A stretch of 64,000 nucleotides of DNA from Ectothiorhodosinus mongolicus (lineage in GTDB: Bacteria > Pseudomonadota > Gammaproteobacteria > Ectothiorhodospirales > Ectothiorhodospiraceae). Both the position numbers and the translations under genes were made by a program. The notes under the pieces are model-generated. The model saw only the letters and a list, made by a program, of their open reading frames with translations. It did not search any database and was not told where the DNA came from. This document shows positions 48,351 through 57,369 of this stretch, piece after piece (within the stretch, counting starts at the first letter, position 1; the number at the start of each line of letters is the position of its first letter). Where the stretch lies: contig NZ_CP023018.1 in the NCBI RefSeq assembly GCF_022406875.1, positions 1,273,414-1,337,413 on the forward strand, given 5' to 3'.

Positions 48351-50108
48351 TTGCGGCTTAAGCTGCAAAAACTCCTCAACAGCCAGCTTGTCTGGCTGTT
48401 GGCGTTTATGCCGCCTGCTTTTGCGGATTTGCTGATTGATGAGGCGCGTCTGCTTGCCCGTATGGGTGCCACCGATATGGCTTTGGAGGTTTTAGACCGA
48501 GAGTCTTTGGACTGGCAGGTGCAAACCGGGGCATGGATGGATCGCGAACAAGTGCGCCTGGAGATACTCAGTCAGGCTGAGCGCTGGGAAGAAGTCGCTG
48601 AGCGCGCTGCGCTGATTCCCATTGAATTACCGGTAGAGTTTGTCCTGTGGGGACGTACCCAGCAAGCCACCGCGCAGCTAGCTCTAACACAAAGCCAAGC
48701 AGCCCGAGACACTTTGCGGCCATTGATATGGTTCGGCTCACAGCATGTCGAAGCCCGCTGGCTGCAGAACTGGCGTCGCATGGTCATCGAATCCTATGAG
48801 CAGGAAGAGCGCTGGGCAGACGCCTTGCCCGCCTTGGCTTTTTATCAAGCTGACTATAGCGATCAAGGAGAAGATCTTAGTCTTTGGTTAGCGCGTCTGT
48901 TTTTTGCCTCGGGGGATTATGCAGCGGCTGCTGCTCAGCTGGTTGGGGCCAGTGATGCGCGTGGCATCGCACTGCGCCTCATGGCGGAGCTGCAATTGCC
49001 TGAGAGTAATGCCGAGCAAATCCGTCAGCGAGCCGTGCGTCAGGCCAGAGCCCAGAGCGCTGGCAGTGCCGATGCAGCTCGCTCACTTGCAGTAGCGGCC
49101 CGTGCCGCAATGGCAGGTGATCAGCTACAGGCTCAGATCCTGGCTTTAGAAGCGGCTCTGGCTACTCAGCGACATCTGCACACCGATGATCGGGCTTTTC
49201 AAATTCCCAGCCAGTGGCTGTGGGAAGCCTATCAACGGCTGGGTGCCCAGCAGAGTAATGAAAGACAGCTGCTCTTGGGTGAGGATGAAGCATGGATACA
49301 ACTCGTGACATCTTTAAGCGCTAGTGATGCGGTGACAGCCCGCGCTTTGCTGGTGCAGATGGCAATGCGCTGGCCCAACCCTGCTGGGCGAGATCAGGCT
49401 CATGATGGCTTTGTTCGCCTGCTGCTGGATTCGCTCAGTGGTGGCAGCGAGGTGCTTAACCGTCTTTATCTCACTGGCACCGTTTATGGCAGCCCACAGA
49501 GAGTGCCGCACGGGGCGCGTCATCTGCTGGCACAGCGTTTGTTGGAAGCTGGCGATTTGGCCACTGCGGCCAGCTTAATGTTGGATGTTCAGGCGCCGCC
49601 CGCCAGTTTAGATGGCTTTGATTGGGGCCTGCGTCGGGCGCGGGCGCTAATTCTGGGCGGCTACGAAGAAGCGGGCATTGATGGATTATACGATGTGTTA
49701 GCTCAAACCCCGGTATTGGACGAAGCCCGGGGTGAGCGTTTTCTGCAGGTGATGTTTGATCTGCAAACGGTGGGGCGTGATCAAGAGGCCATTAACCTGT
49801 TTCAGGCCTTGGCACCGCGTTTGGAGTCTTCTCGGCAAAGACGCGAGTTATGGTTTTGGATGGCCGACTCTTATCGAGCCCTGGAGGAATATGACTTAGC
49901 GGCGCGGTTGTACTTGCGTTCGGCCTTGGCCGGTGACAGCACTGATCTTTGGGGGCTGAGCGCGCGTTTTCAGGCAGCTGAGGCCTTAGCCAAGGCTGGC
50001 TATCTGAATGATGCCGCTTCCCTCTACCGCGATCTATTGCGCCGCACCGACGATCCGGGACGCCGCCTCGTCCTCGGCCAAAAACTCCAAGAGTTGCTGC
50101 TGCGTTGA
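48351..50108 (+). CDS. Secreted helical-repeat (TPR-like) protein of unknown function
   Basis: I do not recognise a named family for this 585-residue protein. Residues 1-26 form a Sec signal peptide ending FMPPAFA-D. The rest is nearly all alpha-helical with TPR-like units, for example LDEARGERFLQVMFDLQTVG, AINLFQALAPRLESSRQRRE and ALEEYDLAARLYLRSALAGD, and is rich in Ala, Leu, Glu and Arg. It is expected in the periplasm as a scaffold or adaptor. The start is TTG, 11 bases after AAGGAAG, 3 bases after rplS, and the gene ends inside the htpG heat-shock promoter. Confidence 0.8.
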   Translation: MRLKLQKLLNSQLVWLLAFMPPAFADLLIDEARLLARMGATDMALEVLDRESLDWQVQTGAWMDREQVRLEILSQAERWEEVAERAALIPIELPVEFVLWGRTQQATAQLALTQSQAARDTLRPLIWFGSQHVEARWLQNWRRMVIESYEQEERWADALPALAFYQADYSDQGEDLSLWLARLFFASGDYAAAAAQLVGASDARGIALRLMAELQLPESNAEQIRQRAVRQARAQSAGSADAARSLAVAARAAMAGDQLQAQILALEAALATQRHLHTDDRAFQIPSQWLWEAYQRLGAQQSNERQLLLGEDEAWIQLVTSLSASDAVTARALLVQMAMRWPNPAGRDQAHDGFVRLLLDSLSGGSEVLNRLYLTGTVYGSPQRVPHGARHLLAQRLLEAGDLATAASLMLDVQAPPASLDGFDWGLRRARALILGGYEEAGIDGLYDVLAQTPVLDEARGERFLQVMFDLQTVGRDQEAINLFQALAPRLESSRQRRELWFWMADSYRALEEYDLAARLYLRSALAGDSTDLWGLSARFQAAEALAKAGYLNDAASLYRDLLRRTDDPGRRLVLGQKLQELLLR

Positions 50109-50132
50109 AAAAAATGGGGTACGACCCCATCT
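50104..50132 (+). promoter_or_regulatory. Sigma-32 heat-shock promoter of htpG
   Basis: GTTGAAA at 50104-50110 and CCCCATCT at 50125-50132 are 14 bases apart, the same spacing and same -10 as the clpB promoter in this window. The -35 overlaps the stop codon of the upstream gene, and the -10 lies in the palindrome. The start would be near 50139, about 34 bases before htpG. Confidence 0.8.
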
Positions 50133-50153
50133 AAGGGGTCGTACCCCATTTTT
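50110..50153 (+). terminator. 19-bp palindrome: probable terminator overlapping the htpG promoter
   Basis: Bases 50110-50128 and 50135-50153 form a perfect 19-bp stem with loop ATCTAA, A-rich at the left foot and ending in TTTTT, so it should terminate the rplS-linked transcript in the forward direction. Each arm is itself a small dyad (GGGGT-ACG-ACCCC). The sequence resembles GGGGT...ACCCC-type interspersed palindromes, but only this copy was noticed here. Confidence 0.75.
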
Positions 50154-50172
50154 CTGTTATTGAGAGCACGTC

Positions 50173-52059
50173 ATGACCGTCACAAGCCATAAAGAAACCC
50201 ACTCTTTTCAGACTGAGGTCAGCCAGTTGCTGCACCTCATGATTCACGCGCTTTATTCGAATAAAGAGATTTTTTTGCGTGAACTGATCTCCAATGCAGC
50301 CGATGCCTGTGACAAATTGCGTTTTGAGGCCCTATCCGACGATGCTCTGATGGAAGGTCAGGCTGAACTGGCAATCGACATCCAGTTTGATCCCGAGGCT
50401 AAGACGTTGAGCATTACGGATAATGGCATCGGCATGAATCGCGAAGAAGTGCTGGCCAATATCGGCACCATTGCCCGCTCCGGAACCCGCGAATTTCTCA
50501 CCAAGCTCACTGGCGATCAGAAAAAAGATGCGCATTTGATCGGCCAGTTTGGTGTGGGATTTTATTCAGGATTCATCGTTGCCGACAAAGTCACGCTCAC
50601 GACTCGGCGCGCCGGTATGGGCGCTGAACATGGGGTGCGCTGGACTTCCGATGGCAGTGGCGAGTTTGAGATTGAAACTCTTGAACGGTCTCAGCGCGGC
50701 ACGCAGGTGGTGTTGCATCTGAAAAAGGACGCTGAGGAGTTTCTCGATGAGTGGCGGCTGCGACAGATTATTACCCGGTATTCCGATCACATCTCCCTAC
50801 CGATTCGCATGCCTAAGCGCGATGACAAAGGTGAGGAGATGGGTGAATGGGAAACCGTGAACCGTGCCAGCGCCCTCTGGACCCGCTCCAAGTCAGACAT
50901 CAGTGACGAGGAATACCACGAGTTTTACAAACACGTAGCCCATGATTTTGAAAACCCCTTGGCTTGGACGCATCACCGCGTTGAAGGCCGCCAGGAATAT
51001 ACCTCGCTGTTATACATCCCACGACGTGCACCCTTTGATCTTTGGGATCGAGAGCGCCGCCAGGGTATCAAGTTATATGTACAGCGCGTCTTCATCATGG
51101 AAGAAACAGAGCAGTTGATGCCGACTTATCTACGCTTTGTGCGGGGCGTGATTGACTCAGCTGACCTGCCATTGAACATTTCCCGTGAGATCCTGCAAAG
51201 CAATCGCTTAATTGACGGCATGCGCTCAGGTTCGGTGAAGAAAATCCTGGGGCTGCTGGCGGATATGGCAAAAAACCAACCCGAGCAATATGCCGAGTTT
51301 TGGGAGGCATTCGGCCGTGTGCTCAAGGAAGGTCCCGCCGAGGATCATGCCAATCAGGAACAAATTGCTCAGCTGCTGCGTTTCGCCAGCACCCATTCCG
51401 GTGAGGCCAAGCAAGACGTCTCGCTTGAGGACTATGTGGCGCGCATGTCCAAGGATCAGGACTGCATTTATTACATCACCGCCGATTCTCATGCGGCGGC
51501 CAGCAACAGCCCCCATCTAGAGGTGTTTCGCAAACGCGGTATCGAAGTGCTGCTCCTGTCTGATCGGGTGGATGAGTGGCTGGTGGCACATCTGACGGAG
51601 TTTCAGGGGAAAAAGCTGAAATCAGTCGCCAAAGGCGATTTGGATTTAGGCAAACTCGATTCCGAGGACGAGAAAAAAGCTCAGCAGGAGGCTGAAGAGC
51701 AAGCCAAAGATTTACTGCCGCGCCTAAAAAATGCCCTCGAGCAACAGGTGGAAGACGTGCGGTTTTCTCATCGCCTGACCGATTCCCCGGCCTGCATCGT
51801 GCTCTCCGAGCATGATATGGCGCTGTACATGCAACAGTTGCTCAAGCAGGCTGGCCAAGATGTGCCGCGCACGCGGCCGGTGCTTGAGGTGAATCCGGCG
51901 CATCAATTGATCCAGCGAATGCAGGCCGAAAGTGATGAACAGCGCTTTCAAGACTGGGCCAGCTTGTTGCTCGATCAGGCCATCTTGGCCGAAGGTGGGC
52001 AACTGGAAGATCCCGCCGGTTTTGTGCGCCGGATGAACACATTGATGATGGCTGCGTGA
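50173..52059 (+). CDS. htpG: Molecular chaperone HtpG (Hsp90)
   Basis: The 628-residue protein (E. coli 624) has the GHKL ATPase domain with [20 protein letters not shown] (catalytic Glu and Asn), [20 protein letters not shown] and [17 protein letters not shown], then the middle domain with [20 protein letters not shown] and the C-terminal dimerisation region. It remodels client proteins with DnaK. A GAGAG site precedes the ATG. The strong sigma-32 promoter and following terminator make it a single-gene heat-shock unit. Confidence 0.98.
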   Translation: MTVTSHKETHSFQTEVSQLLHLMIHALYSNKEIFLRELISNAADACDKLRFEALSDDALMEGQAELAIDIQFDPEAKTLSITDNGIGMNREEVLANIGTIARSGTREFLTKLTGDQKKDAHLIGQFGVGFYSGFIVADKVTLTTRRAGMGAEHGVRWTSDGSGEFEIETLERSQRGTQVVLHLKKDAEEFLDEWRLRQIITRYSDHISLPIRMPKRDDKGEEMGEWETVNRASALWTRSKSDISDEEYHEFYKHVAHDFENPLAWTHHRVEGRQEYTSLLYIPRRAPFDLWDRERRQGIKLYVQRVFIMEETEQLMPTYLRFVRGVIDSADLPLNISREILQSNRLIDGMRSGSVKKILGLLADMAKNQPEQYAEFWEAFGRVLKEGPAEDHANQEQIAQLLRFASTHSGEAKQDVSLEDYVARMSKDQDCIYYITADSHAAASNSPHLEVFRKRGIEVLLLSDRVDEWLVAHLTEFQGKKLKSVAKGDLDLGKLDSEDEKKAQQEAEEQAKDLLPRLKNALEQQVEDVRFSHRLTDSPACIVLSEHDMALYMQQLLKQAGQDVPRTRPVLEVNPAHQLIQRMQAESDEQRFQDWASLLLDQAILAEGGQLEDPAGFVRRMNTLMMAA

Positions 52060-52096
52060 TATTCATCTCGGGGCCGCATCAGGCCTAGGCTACAGC

Positions 52097-52128
52097 ATAA
52101 AAAGGGCCTCTTTTGAGGCCCTTTTTAT
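52097..52128 (+). terminator. Intrinsic terminator after htpG
   Basis: ATAAAAAGGGCCTC and GAGGCCCTTTTTAT form a perfect 14-bp stem around a TTTT loop, with A and T tracts on both sides so it could act in both directions. It lies 38 bases after the htpG stop. Confidence 0.93.
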
Positions 52129-52179
52129 GGGCGAGGAAAGAAAAAAATCGACCGTTCATACTTGCAATTTCCACCGTCT

Positions 52180-52223
52180 GGCTATAGCCTCGCTGCTGAT
52201 GTGACCCACTACATAGTGTGGGT
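52180..52223 (+). promoter_or_regulatory. Dyad symmetries upstream of nrdJa, possible NrdR-like operators
   Basis: The 143-base gap before nrdJa holds GGCTATAGCC (52180-52189, perfect) and, centred 28 bases further, CACTACATAGTG (52207-52218, CACTA/TAGTG arms), itself inside ACCCAC-N8-GTGGGT (52204-52223). NrdR boxes have CACTA...TAGTG-like arms, but with a four-base centre and about 31-base spacing, so the match is imperfect. TTGCAA at 52162-52167 may be a -35. No cobalamin riboswitch box was seen. Confidence 0.35.
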
Positions 52224-52271
52224 GTCGCCAAAGAAACCACAACAGATTGTAGAAATAGGGGATAGCTCACG

Positions 52272-54428
52272 ATGAAATCTCAGGCCCGTCAAGTGCTTGC
52301 GGCAGTAACTTCAAAAGAGGTGCCTCTTCAGCCCGCATCTATCGATATCTGGGACAAAAAATACCGACTGCGCAGTCGTTCCGAAGCGCCGGTAGACCAA
52401 ACGATTGATGATACTTGGAAGCGCGTAGCGCGCGCATTGGCGGATGTGGAAGCTACCCCAGAATTGCGCGAACATTGGCACGAAAGATTTCTTTGGGCAT
52501 TGCGTCAAGGCGCGATCCCTGCTGGCCGGATTGTGGCGAATGCTGGCGCTCAAGAGCATAAGCCAGCCACCTCAACGATTAACTGCACCGTGTCGGGAAC
52601 GATTACCGATTCCATGGACGATATTCTCGATAAGCTGCATGAGGCTGGTTTAACGCTTAAGGCGGGCAGCGGTATTGGCTATGACTTCTCTACCCTGCGT
52701 CCACGCGGCGCTTATGTCTCCGGTGCCGGCGCCTACACCTCTGGCCCGCTCTCCTTTATGGAGATCTACGACAAAATGTGTTTCACCGTCTCCTCAGCCG
52801 GCGGCCGTCGCGGCGCGCAGATGGGGACCTTTGACATTGGCCACCCTGACGTGATGGATTTCATTAAGGCCAAACGTCAAGACGGTACCCTGCGGCAGTT
52901 CAATCTGTCCTTGCTGATTACCGCGGACTTTATGGAAGCAGTGCGCGACGATACCGACTGGCCGCTGGCTTTCCCGGTAAAACAACAGGAAGTGGAACTC
53001 GATGGCATCGATATCAATGATGCTTCCCAAGTTCTCTGGCGTGACTGGCCGGGTGATGGCAAGTACGTGCGCAACGACGAAGGCCAGGTTGCCTGTCGGA
53101 TTTATAAGCACGTGCCGGCACGCAATTTGTGGAACGTGGTAATGACTTCCACCTATGACTATGCCGAACCGGGTTTCGTGCTCATCGACAAAGTGAATGA
53201 AATGAATAATAACTGGTGGTGTGAAAACATCCGCGCCACTAATCCCTGTGGTGAGCAGCCCCTGCCGCCTTATGGGGCTTGTCTGCTGGGCTCGGTCAAT
53301 TTGACCCGATTTGTGCAGGATCCATTCACCCCCGAAGCACGTTTTGATATGGATGGTTTCCGCGAGGTGGTCTCGGTGTTCACCCGTATGCTAGACAACG
53401 TGGTTGAGGTTAATGGCTTGCCACTGTCACAGCAGCAAGGTGAGATTGAGCGTAAGCGGCGTCATGGCATGGGCTACCTGGGTCTAGGCTCTACCATCAC
53501 TATGCTGGGCATGAAGTATGGCGATGGCAACTCGCTATCCTTCACCGAGGAAGTCACCCGCGAAATGGCTTTAGCCGGCTGGCGTACAGGTTTGGAGTTG
53601 GCGCGTGAAAAAGCGCCGGCACCAATCATGGATGAAGAGTTTGAAGTGACACCAGCGATGCTGCGTCTGCGTCCCGAGATGCAAGCTGACGGTATCAAAG
53701 TGGGCCAAAAGCTGTCTGGGCGTGTCTTGCATGCGCGTTACAGCCGCTATATGCAGAAGATTGCCGAGGCCGACCCACAGTTGGTGAAAGAGCTCGAAAA
53801 AGAGGGCTGCCGTTTTACCCATCACAGCTCTATCGCACCGACCGGGACTATTTCCCTGTCGCTAGCGAATAACGCCAGTAATGGGATTGAGCCTTCATTT
53901 GCGCACCATTATTCGCGCAATGTAATTCGTACCGGTAAGAAATCAAAGGAAAAAGTCGATGTCTTCTCCTTTGAACTGCTGGCTTATCGCGAGCTGATTA
54001 ATCCCAAGGCCATGCCTTATTCCGATGATCCCGAGGCCCAGCTGCCGGATTATTTCATCACCGCCGATGACATCACCCCCAAGGCGCATGTCGACGTGCA
54101 GGCCGCGGCGCAGAAATGGATTGATTCCTCCATTTCAAAAACAGCCAATGTACCCACCGATTATCCTTTTGAGGATTTCAAGAATATTTATCTCTATGCC
54201 TATGAGCAGGGTTTGAAAGGCTGTACCACCTTCCGTTTCAATCCTGAGGCCTTCCAGGGCGTTCTGGTTAAGGAAAAGGATCTGGAGAATACCGTGTATC
54301 GCTTTGTCTTAGAGGACGGCAGCACGGTGCTCGCCAAGGGCAATGAGGAAATTGAATACGACGGCGAGACTCATACGGCCGCTAATCTCTACGATGCCCT
54401 GAAAGAAGGGTACTACGGTAAATTCTGA
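52272..54428 (+). CDS. nrdJa: Class II (B12-dependent) ribonucleotide reductase, catalytic subunit
   Basis: The 718-residue protein reduces ribonucleotides using adenosylcobalamin, independent of oxygen. It shows NCTVSGTITDSMDDILDKLH, LKAGSGIGYDFSTLRPRGAY, the active-site finger-loop segment IRATNPCGEQPLPPYGACLL and APTGTISLSLANNASNGIEP. It ends at residue 718, before the C-terminal redox Cys, which are encoded by the next gene, so this is the split type known in Pseudomonas (NrdJa of about 730 residues). nrdJb follows after 16 bases. Confidence 0.95.
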   Translation: MKSQARQVLAAVTSKEVPLQPASIDIWDKKYRLRSRSEAPVDQTIDDTWKRVARALADVEATPELREHWHERFLWALRQGAIPAGRIVANAGAQEHKPATSTINCTVSGTITDSMDDILDKLHEAGLTLKAGSGIGYDFSTLRPRGAYVSGAGAYTSGPLSFMEIYDKMCFTVSSAGGRRGAQMGTFDIGHPDVMDFIKAKRQDGTLRQFNLSLLITADFMEAVRDDTDWPLAFPVKQQEVELDGIDINDASQVLWRDWPGDGKYVRNDEGQVACRIYKHVPARNLWNVVMTSTYDYAEPGFVLIDKVNEMNNNWWCENIRATNPCGEQPLPPYGACLLGSVNLTRFVQDPFTPEARFDMDGFREVVSVFTRMLDNVVEVNGLPLSQQQGEIERKRRHGMGYLGLGSTITMLGMKYGDGNSLSFTEEVTREMALAGWRTGLELAREKAPAPIMDEEFEVTPAMLRLRPEMQADGIKVGQKLSGRVLHARYSRYMQKIAEADPQLVKELEKEGCRFTHHSSIAPTGTISLSLANNASNGIEPSFAHHYSRNVIRTGKKSKEKVDVFSFELLAYRELINPKAMPYSDDPEAQLPDYFITADDITPKAHVDVQAAAQKWIDSSISKTANVPTDYPFEDFKNIYLYAYEQGLKGCTTFRFNPEAFQGVLVKEKDLENTVYRFVLEDGSTVLAKGNEEIEYDGETHTAANLYDALKEGYYGKF

Positions 54429-54444
54429 TTACGGAGTGACAACA

Positions 54445-55167
54445 ATGGCTATTCAGATCGCAAAACAAATTGTCGACTTCGGCATTCAGAAGGACGAACC
54501 AGAAACTCAGCCGGCTGCAGAAGCGCCAGCGGCAGAGCAGGCGGTTACCCCTGCTGCCGAGGTCACCGCTAAGGTCGTGCAAATGCACGAAAAACTGGAG
54601 CGTCCGGAGATGCTCTTGGGTTCGACCTATAAGCTCAAGACGCCGCTGTCCGAGCACGCACTCTATGTGACGATTAATGATGTGGTGTTAAACCCAGGCA
54701 CAGAGCATGAATTGCGCCGGCCCTTTGAGATTTTCATCAATTCAAAGAACATGGATCACTTTCAGTGGATCGTCGCTCTGACGCGGATTGTCTCGGCAGT
54801 GTTCCGTAAGGGTGGGGACGTTACCTTTTTGGTGGAAGAGCTGCGCTCGGTGTTTGACCCGCGTGGTGGCTATTTCAAAAAGGGTGGCAAATACATGCCC
54901 TCGCTGGTGGCCGAGATTGGCGATGCGATCGAAAGCCATATGCGCATGATTGGTCTTATCAAAGACAAACTCGATGAGCATCAGCAGCGCCACGTACAGG
55001 AAAAGCGGGCGGAATTTGAAGCTCTAACCGACGCCGGCACCGTGGGTGAAGCGGAAGGTAATTTCCCGGCGACCGCTACTTTATGCGGCAAATGTCACAC
55101 CAAAGCTGTGGTGGTCATGGATAACTGCCTGACCTGCTTGAATTGCGGCGACAGCAAGTGCGGCTAG
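54445..55167 (+). CDS. nrdJb: Class II ribonucleotide reductase, C-terminal subunit
   Basis: The 240-residue protein supplies the rest of the split NrdJ: after a Pro/Ala/Glu-rich linker (residues about 15-45) comes a TSCPD-like domain (LYVTINDVVLNPGTEHELRR, ALTRIVSAVFRKGGDVTFLV), and the tail has paired Cys, LCGKCHTK and NCLTCLNCGDSKCG, which re-reduce the active site. ATG 54445 is 8 bases after GGAG; an in-frame GTG at 54436 lies in that site. It converges on glk with a 6-base gap. Confidence 0.93.
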   Translation: MAIQIAKQIVDFGIQKDEPETQPAAEAPAAEQAVTPAAEVTAKVVQMHEKLERPEMLLGSTYKLKTPLSEHALYVTINDVVLNPGTEHELRRPFEIFINSKNMDHFQWIVALTRIVSAVFRKGGDVTFLVEELRSVFDPRGGYFKKGGKYMPSLVAEIGDAIESHMRMIGLIKDKLDEHQQRHVQEKRAEFEALTDAGTVGEAEGNFPATATLCGKCHTKAVVVMDNCLTCLNCGDSKCG

Positions 55168-55173
55168 TTTAAA

Positions 55174-56184
55174 TCAGGCGCGCAATCGCTCTCTGGCATA
55201 CCGGGCTGCGCCCAGCAGCCCGGCATCCGTTTCTTGAATAATACCCACCGGCATGCGCTGCAATAGGTGCTGCATGGGTGGCTTGTGGGTAAAGGCTTCA
55301 ATGAAGCCGCTAGTCGTCAGCAGGGGACGCAGCTTCGCAGCAATTCCCCCGGCAATATAGACGCCGCCAAAGGGTAAGCAATCCAGCGCCAGATCCCCCA
55401 CCTGACTGCCGTACATTTCGATAAATTGCTGCAACACCCGCAGTGCTAGAGGGTCCTCCTGTTCCAGTGCTAGTGCAGCGATTTGTGCGGCCGGATCAGT
55501 CTCTTCAAGGGCCTTTTCTAATGCGGGGCTGGTCATATCTGGCTGTCCACAAAAGAACGCGGCGATACGGGCAATGCCGCGGCCGCTCAAAAGATCCTCG
55601 CGTGTGCAACGGCCCTGTTGGGCGTGGATGAATTGCCAAAGTGACTGTTGCAGTGCATTGCTGGGCGCAAAGCCCGCATGTCCGGCTTCTGTGGCCAATA
55701 CTTGAGGCGTGGGGCCAGACAAGCGCAGGCAAGCGCCAAGGCCCGTGCCAGCGCCCACCACCAAGCGCGGCGCCTGATTATTGGGCGTGCCCGTCTGCAG
55801 CCAAAATAGCGAGTCCGGTGGTAAATCATCAAGACCCTGCGCAATGGCCGCAAAATCATTCAATAAATGAACCTCTGTGATCGCCAGAAGCTGGGTGAGT
55901 TTTTGAATATCCACCTGCCAAGCGAGATTGGTTAATGTCACTTTTTGGAATGGCGCATTCATATCAACAGGTGCAGCAACCGCCAAGACCGCCACGTCAA
56001 TAGAGCCGACGGTCTGGGTTTTGAGGAATGTCTGTAACAAATCCTCGATTGAGGCATGGTCGCCGCACAGGGTTTCCCAGCGGGCTATCGGCTGCCAACC
56101 ATTGTCATTCTCTCGAGTTTCGCCCAACAACAAGCGGGCGCGTGTGCCGCCGATGTCTGCTGCCAAAAAGCATTGACCAGGCAT
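55174..56184 (-). CDS. glk: Glucokinase
   Basis: The 336-residue sugar kinase phosphorylates glucose with ATP. The phosphate-binding start CFLAADIGGTRARLLLGE, the substrate segment VHLLNDFAAIAQGLDDLPPD with the catalytic Asp, the second ATP motif VVGAGTGLGACLRLSG and PFGGVYIAGGIAAKLRPLL are present. Length fits the E. coli Glk family (321). It lies 9 bases after tal on the minus strand, which suggests a shared transcript for sugar-phosphate metabolism. Confidence 0.95.
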   Translation of the reverse strand: MPGQCFLAADIGGTRARLLLGETRENDNGWQPIARWETLCGDHASIEDLLQTFLKTQTVGSIDVAVLAVAAPVDMNAPFQKVTLTNLAWQVDIQKLTQLLAITEVHLLNDFAAIAQGLDDLPPDSLFWLQTGTPNNQAPRLVVGAGTGLGACLRLSGPTPQVLATEAGHAGFAPSNALQQSLWQFIHAQQGRCTREDLLSGRGIARIAAFFCGQPDMTSPALEKALEETDPAAQIAALALEQEDPLALRVLQQFIEMYGSQVGDLALDCLPFGGVYIAGGIAAKLRPLLTTSGFIEAFTHKPPMQHLLQRMPVGIIQETDAGLLGAARYARERLRA

Positions 56185-56193
56185 GTTGGCTGA

Positions 56194-57321
56194 CTAGGAG
56201 GCCTGCAATTGCCGCCGCTTGCGGTCAACGGTTTGCAACAAATGGTCGAAGGCATCGACAAAGGCCTGCACGCCCTCCCGTTCGAGTCTGTCGGTGATGC
56301 TGGTCAGGTCAATGCCTAAATCGCTTAAAGCGCTCAGACGTGGAGCCGCTTCATGGGCGGGCGCAGGCAGTTGCGTGGACGCCACGCCGTGGTCAAGAAA
56401 CGCTTCATAAGTAGCTGGGGGTAGGGTGTTGACCGTGTTCTCACCAATCAGTGCTTCGACATAAACCACGTCACGATACTCAGGGTCCTTGGTACCCGTG
56501 CTCGCCCACAAAAGGCGCTGTGTTTGTGCCCCTGCAGCCGCCAATTTCTGCCAGTCGGCACCGCTACAAGTGTCCTGGTAATGAGCATAAGCCAGCTGTG
56601 CATTGGCGATGGCGATTTGCCCCAGCAAATGGCTCACAGATTGGCCTTGCTGCAGCCGATCTTTGAGCAGCGCATCCACAGCGCTGTCGACGCGGCTGAT
56701 GAAAAAGCTGGCTACAGAGGCGATATTGCTAATGTTCTTACCCGCAGCAAGACGCGACTCTAGACCGCGCATGTAAGCGCTGAGTACTGCCTGATACCGC
56801 TCCAGAGAGAATAAGAGCGTGACGTTAACGCTGACTCCTTCGGCAGTCAGCTGTTCAATGGCATCGATCCCCGCCAAGGTGGCCGGCACCTTGATCATCA
56901 GGTTGGGGCGCTTGACACGGGCATGTAGCTCTAAAGCCTGATGAATCGTCGCCTTGGCATCATGCGCCAAATCCGGCGAAACCTCGAGGCTGACATAACC
57001 GTCACGGCCGTTGGTTTTTGCATAAGTGGGCGCAAAAATATCAGCGGCTGCCTGAAGATCTTCTATGGCTAGTTGATAAAAAAGATCGGCCGTGCTGATA
57101 TCCGGTTCGCGTTGTCGCTGCTTGCGGATGCGCTCATCATAAAGCGAGCTATCACTGATGGCTTTATCAAAAATTGCGGGATTGGAAGTCAAGCCGGCCA
57201 AGCCATGCTGCGCAATGAGCTCGGCAAGCTGCCCGCTGGACATTAAGTCACTGCGGATATAGTCATACCAAATGCTCTGTCCCAGAGCGCGTGCCTGCAG
57301 CAGTGGGTTGGTGTTCGACAT
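56194..57321 (-). CDS. tal: Transaldolase (long subfamily)
   Basis: The 375-residue enzyme transfers dihydroxyacetone units in the pentose phosphate pathway. [40 protein letters not shown] and the Schiff-base Lys in [10 protein letters not shown] are visible, and the C-terminus extends beyond the E. coli TalB length (317). It therefore belongs to the long type found in cyanobacteria, actinobacteria and some proteobacteria. It is 48 bases after rsmA and precedes glk. Confidence 0.95.
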   Translation of the reverse strand: MSNTNPLLQARALGQSIWYDYIRSDLMSSGQLAELIAQHGLAGLTSNPAIFDKAISDSSLYDERIRKQRQREPDISTADLFYQLAIEDLQAAADIFAPTYAKTNGRDGYVSLEVSPDLAHDAKATIHQALELHARVKRPNLMIKVPATLAGIDAIEQLTAEGVSVNVTLLFSLERYQAVLSAYMRGLESRLAAGKNISNIASVASFFISRVDSAVDALLKDRLQQGQSVSHLLGQIAIANAQLAYAHYQDTCSGADWQKLAAAGAQTQRLLWASTGTKDPEYRDVVYVEALIGENTVNTLPPATYEAFLDHGVASTQLPAPAHEAAPRLSALSDLGIDLTSITDRLEREGVQAFVDAFDHLLQTVDRKRRQLQAS

Positions 57322-57369
57322 TCAGCGCAACTCCTTCATGGATAAGCTTTCAACAGTGTAACCCGAGCC

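Noticed and set aside
50110-50153. Palindrome as part of a REP-type interspersed repeat or mobile element
   Set aside because: I saw no second copy in the window and no transposase; its overlap with the sigma-32 promoter and its T tract explain it better. A genome-wide count would settle this.
52129-52271. Cobalamin riboswitch before nrdJa
   Set aside because: The gap is too short and I find no B12-box-like conserved segment.
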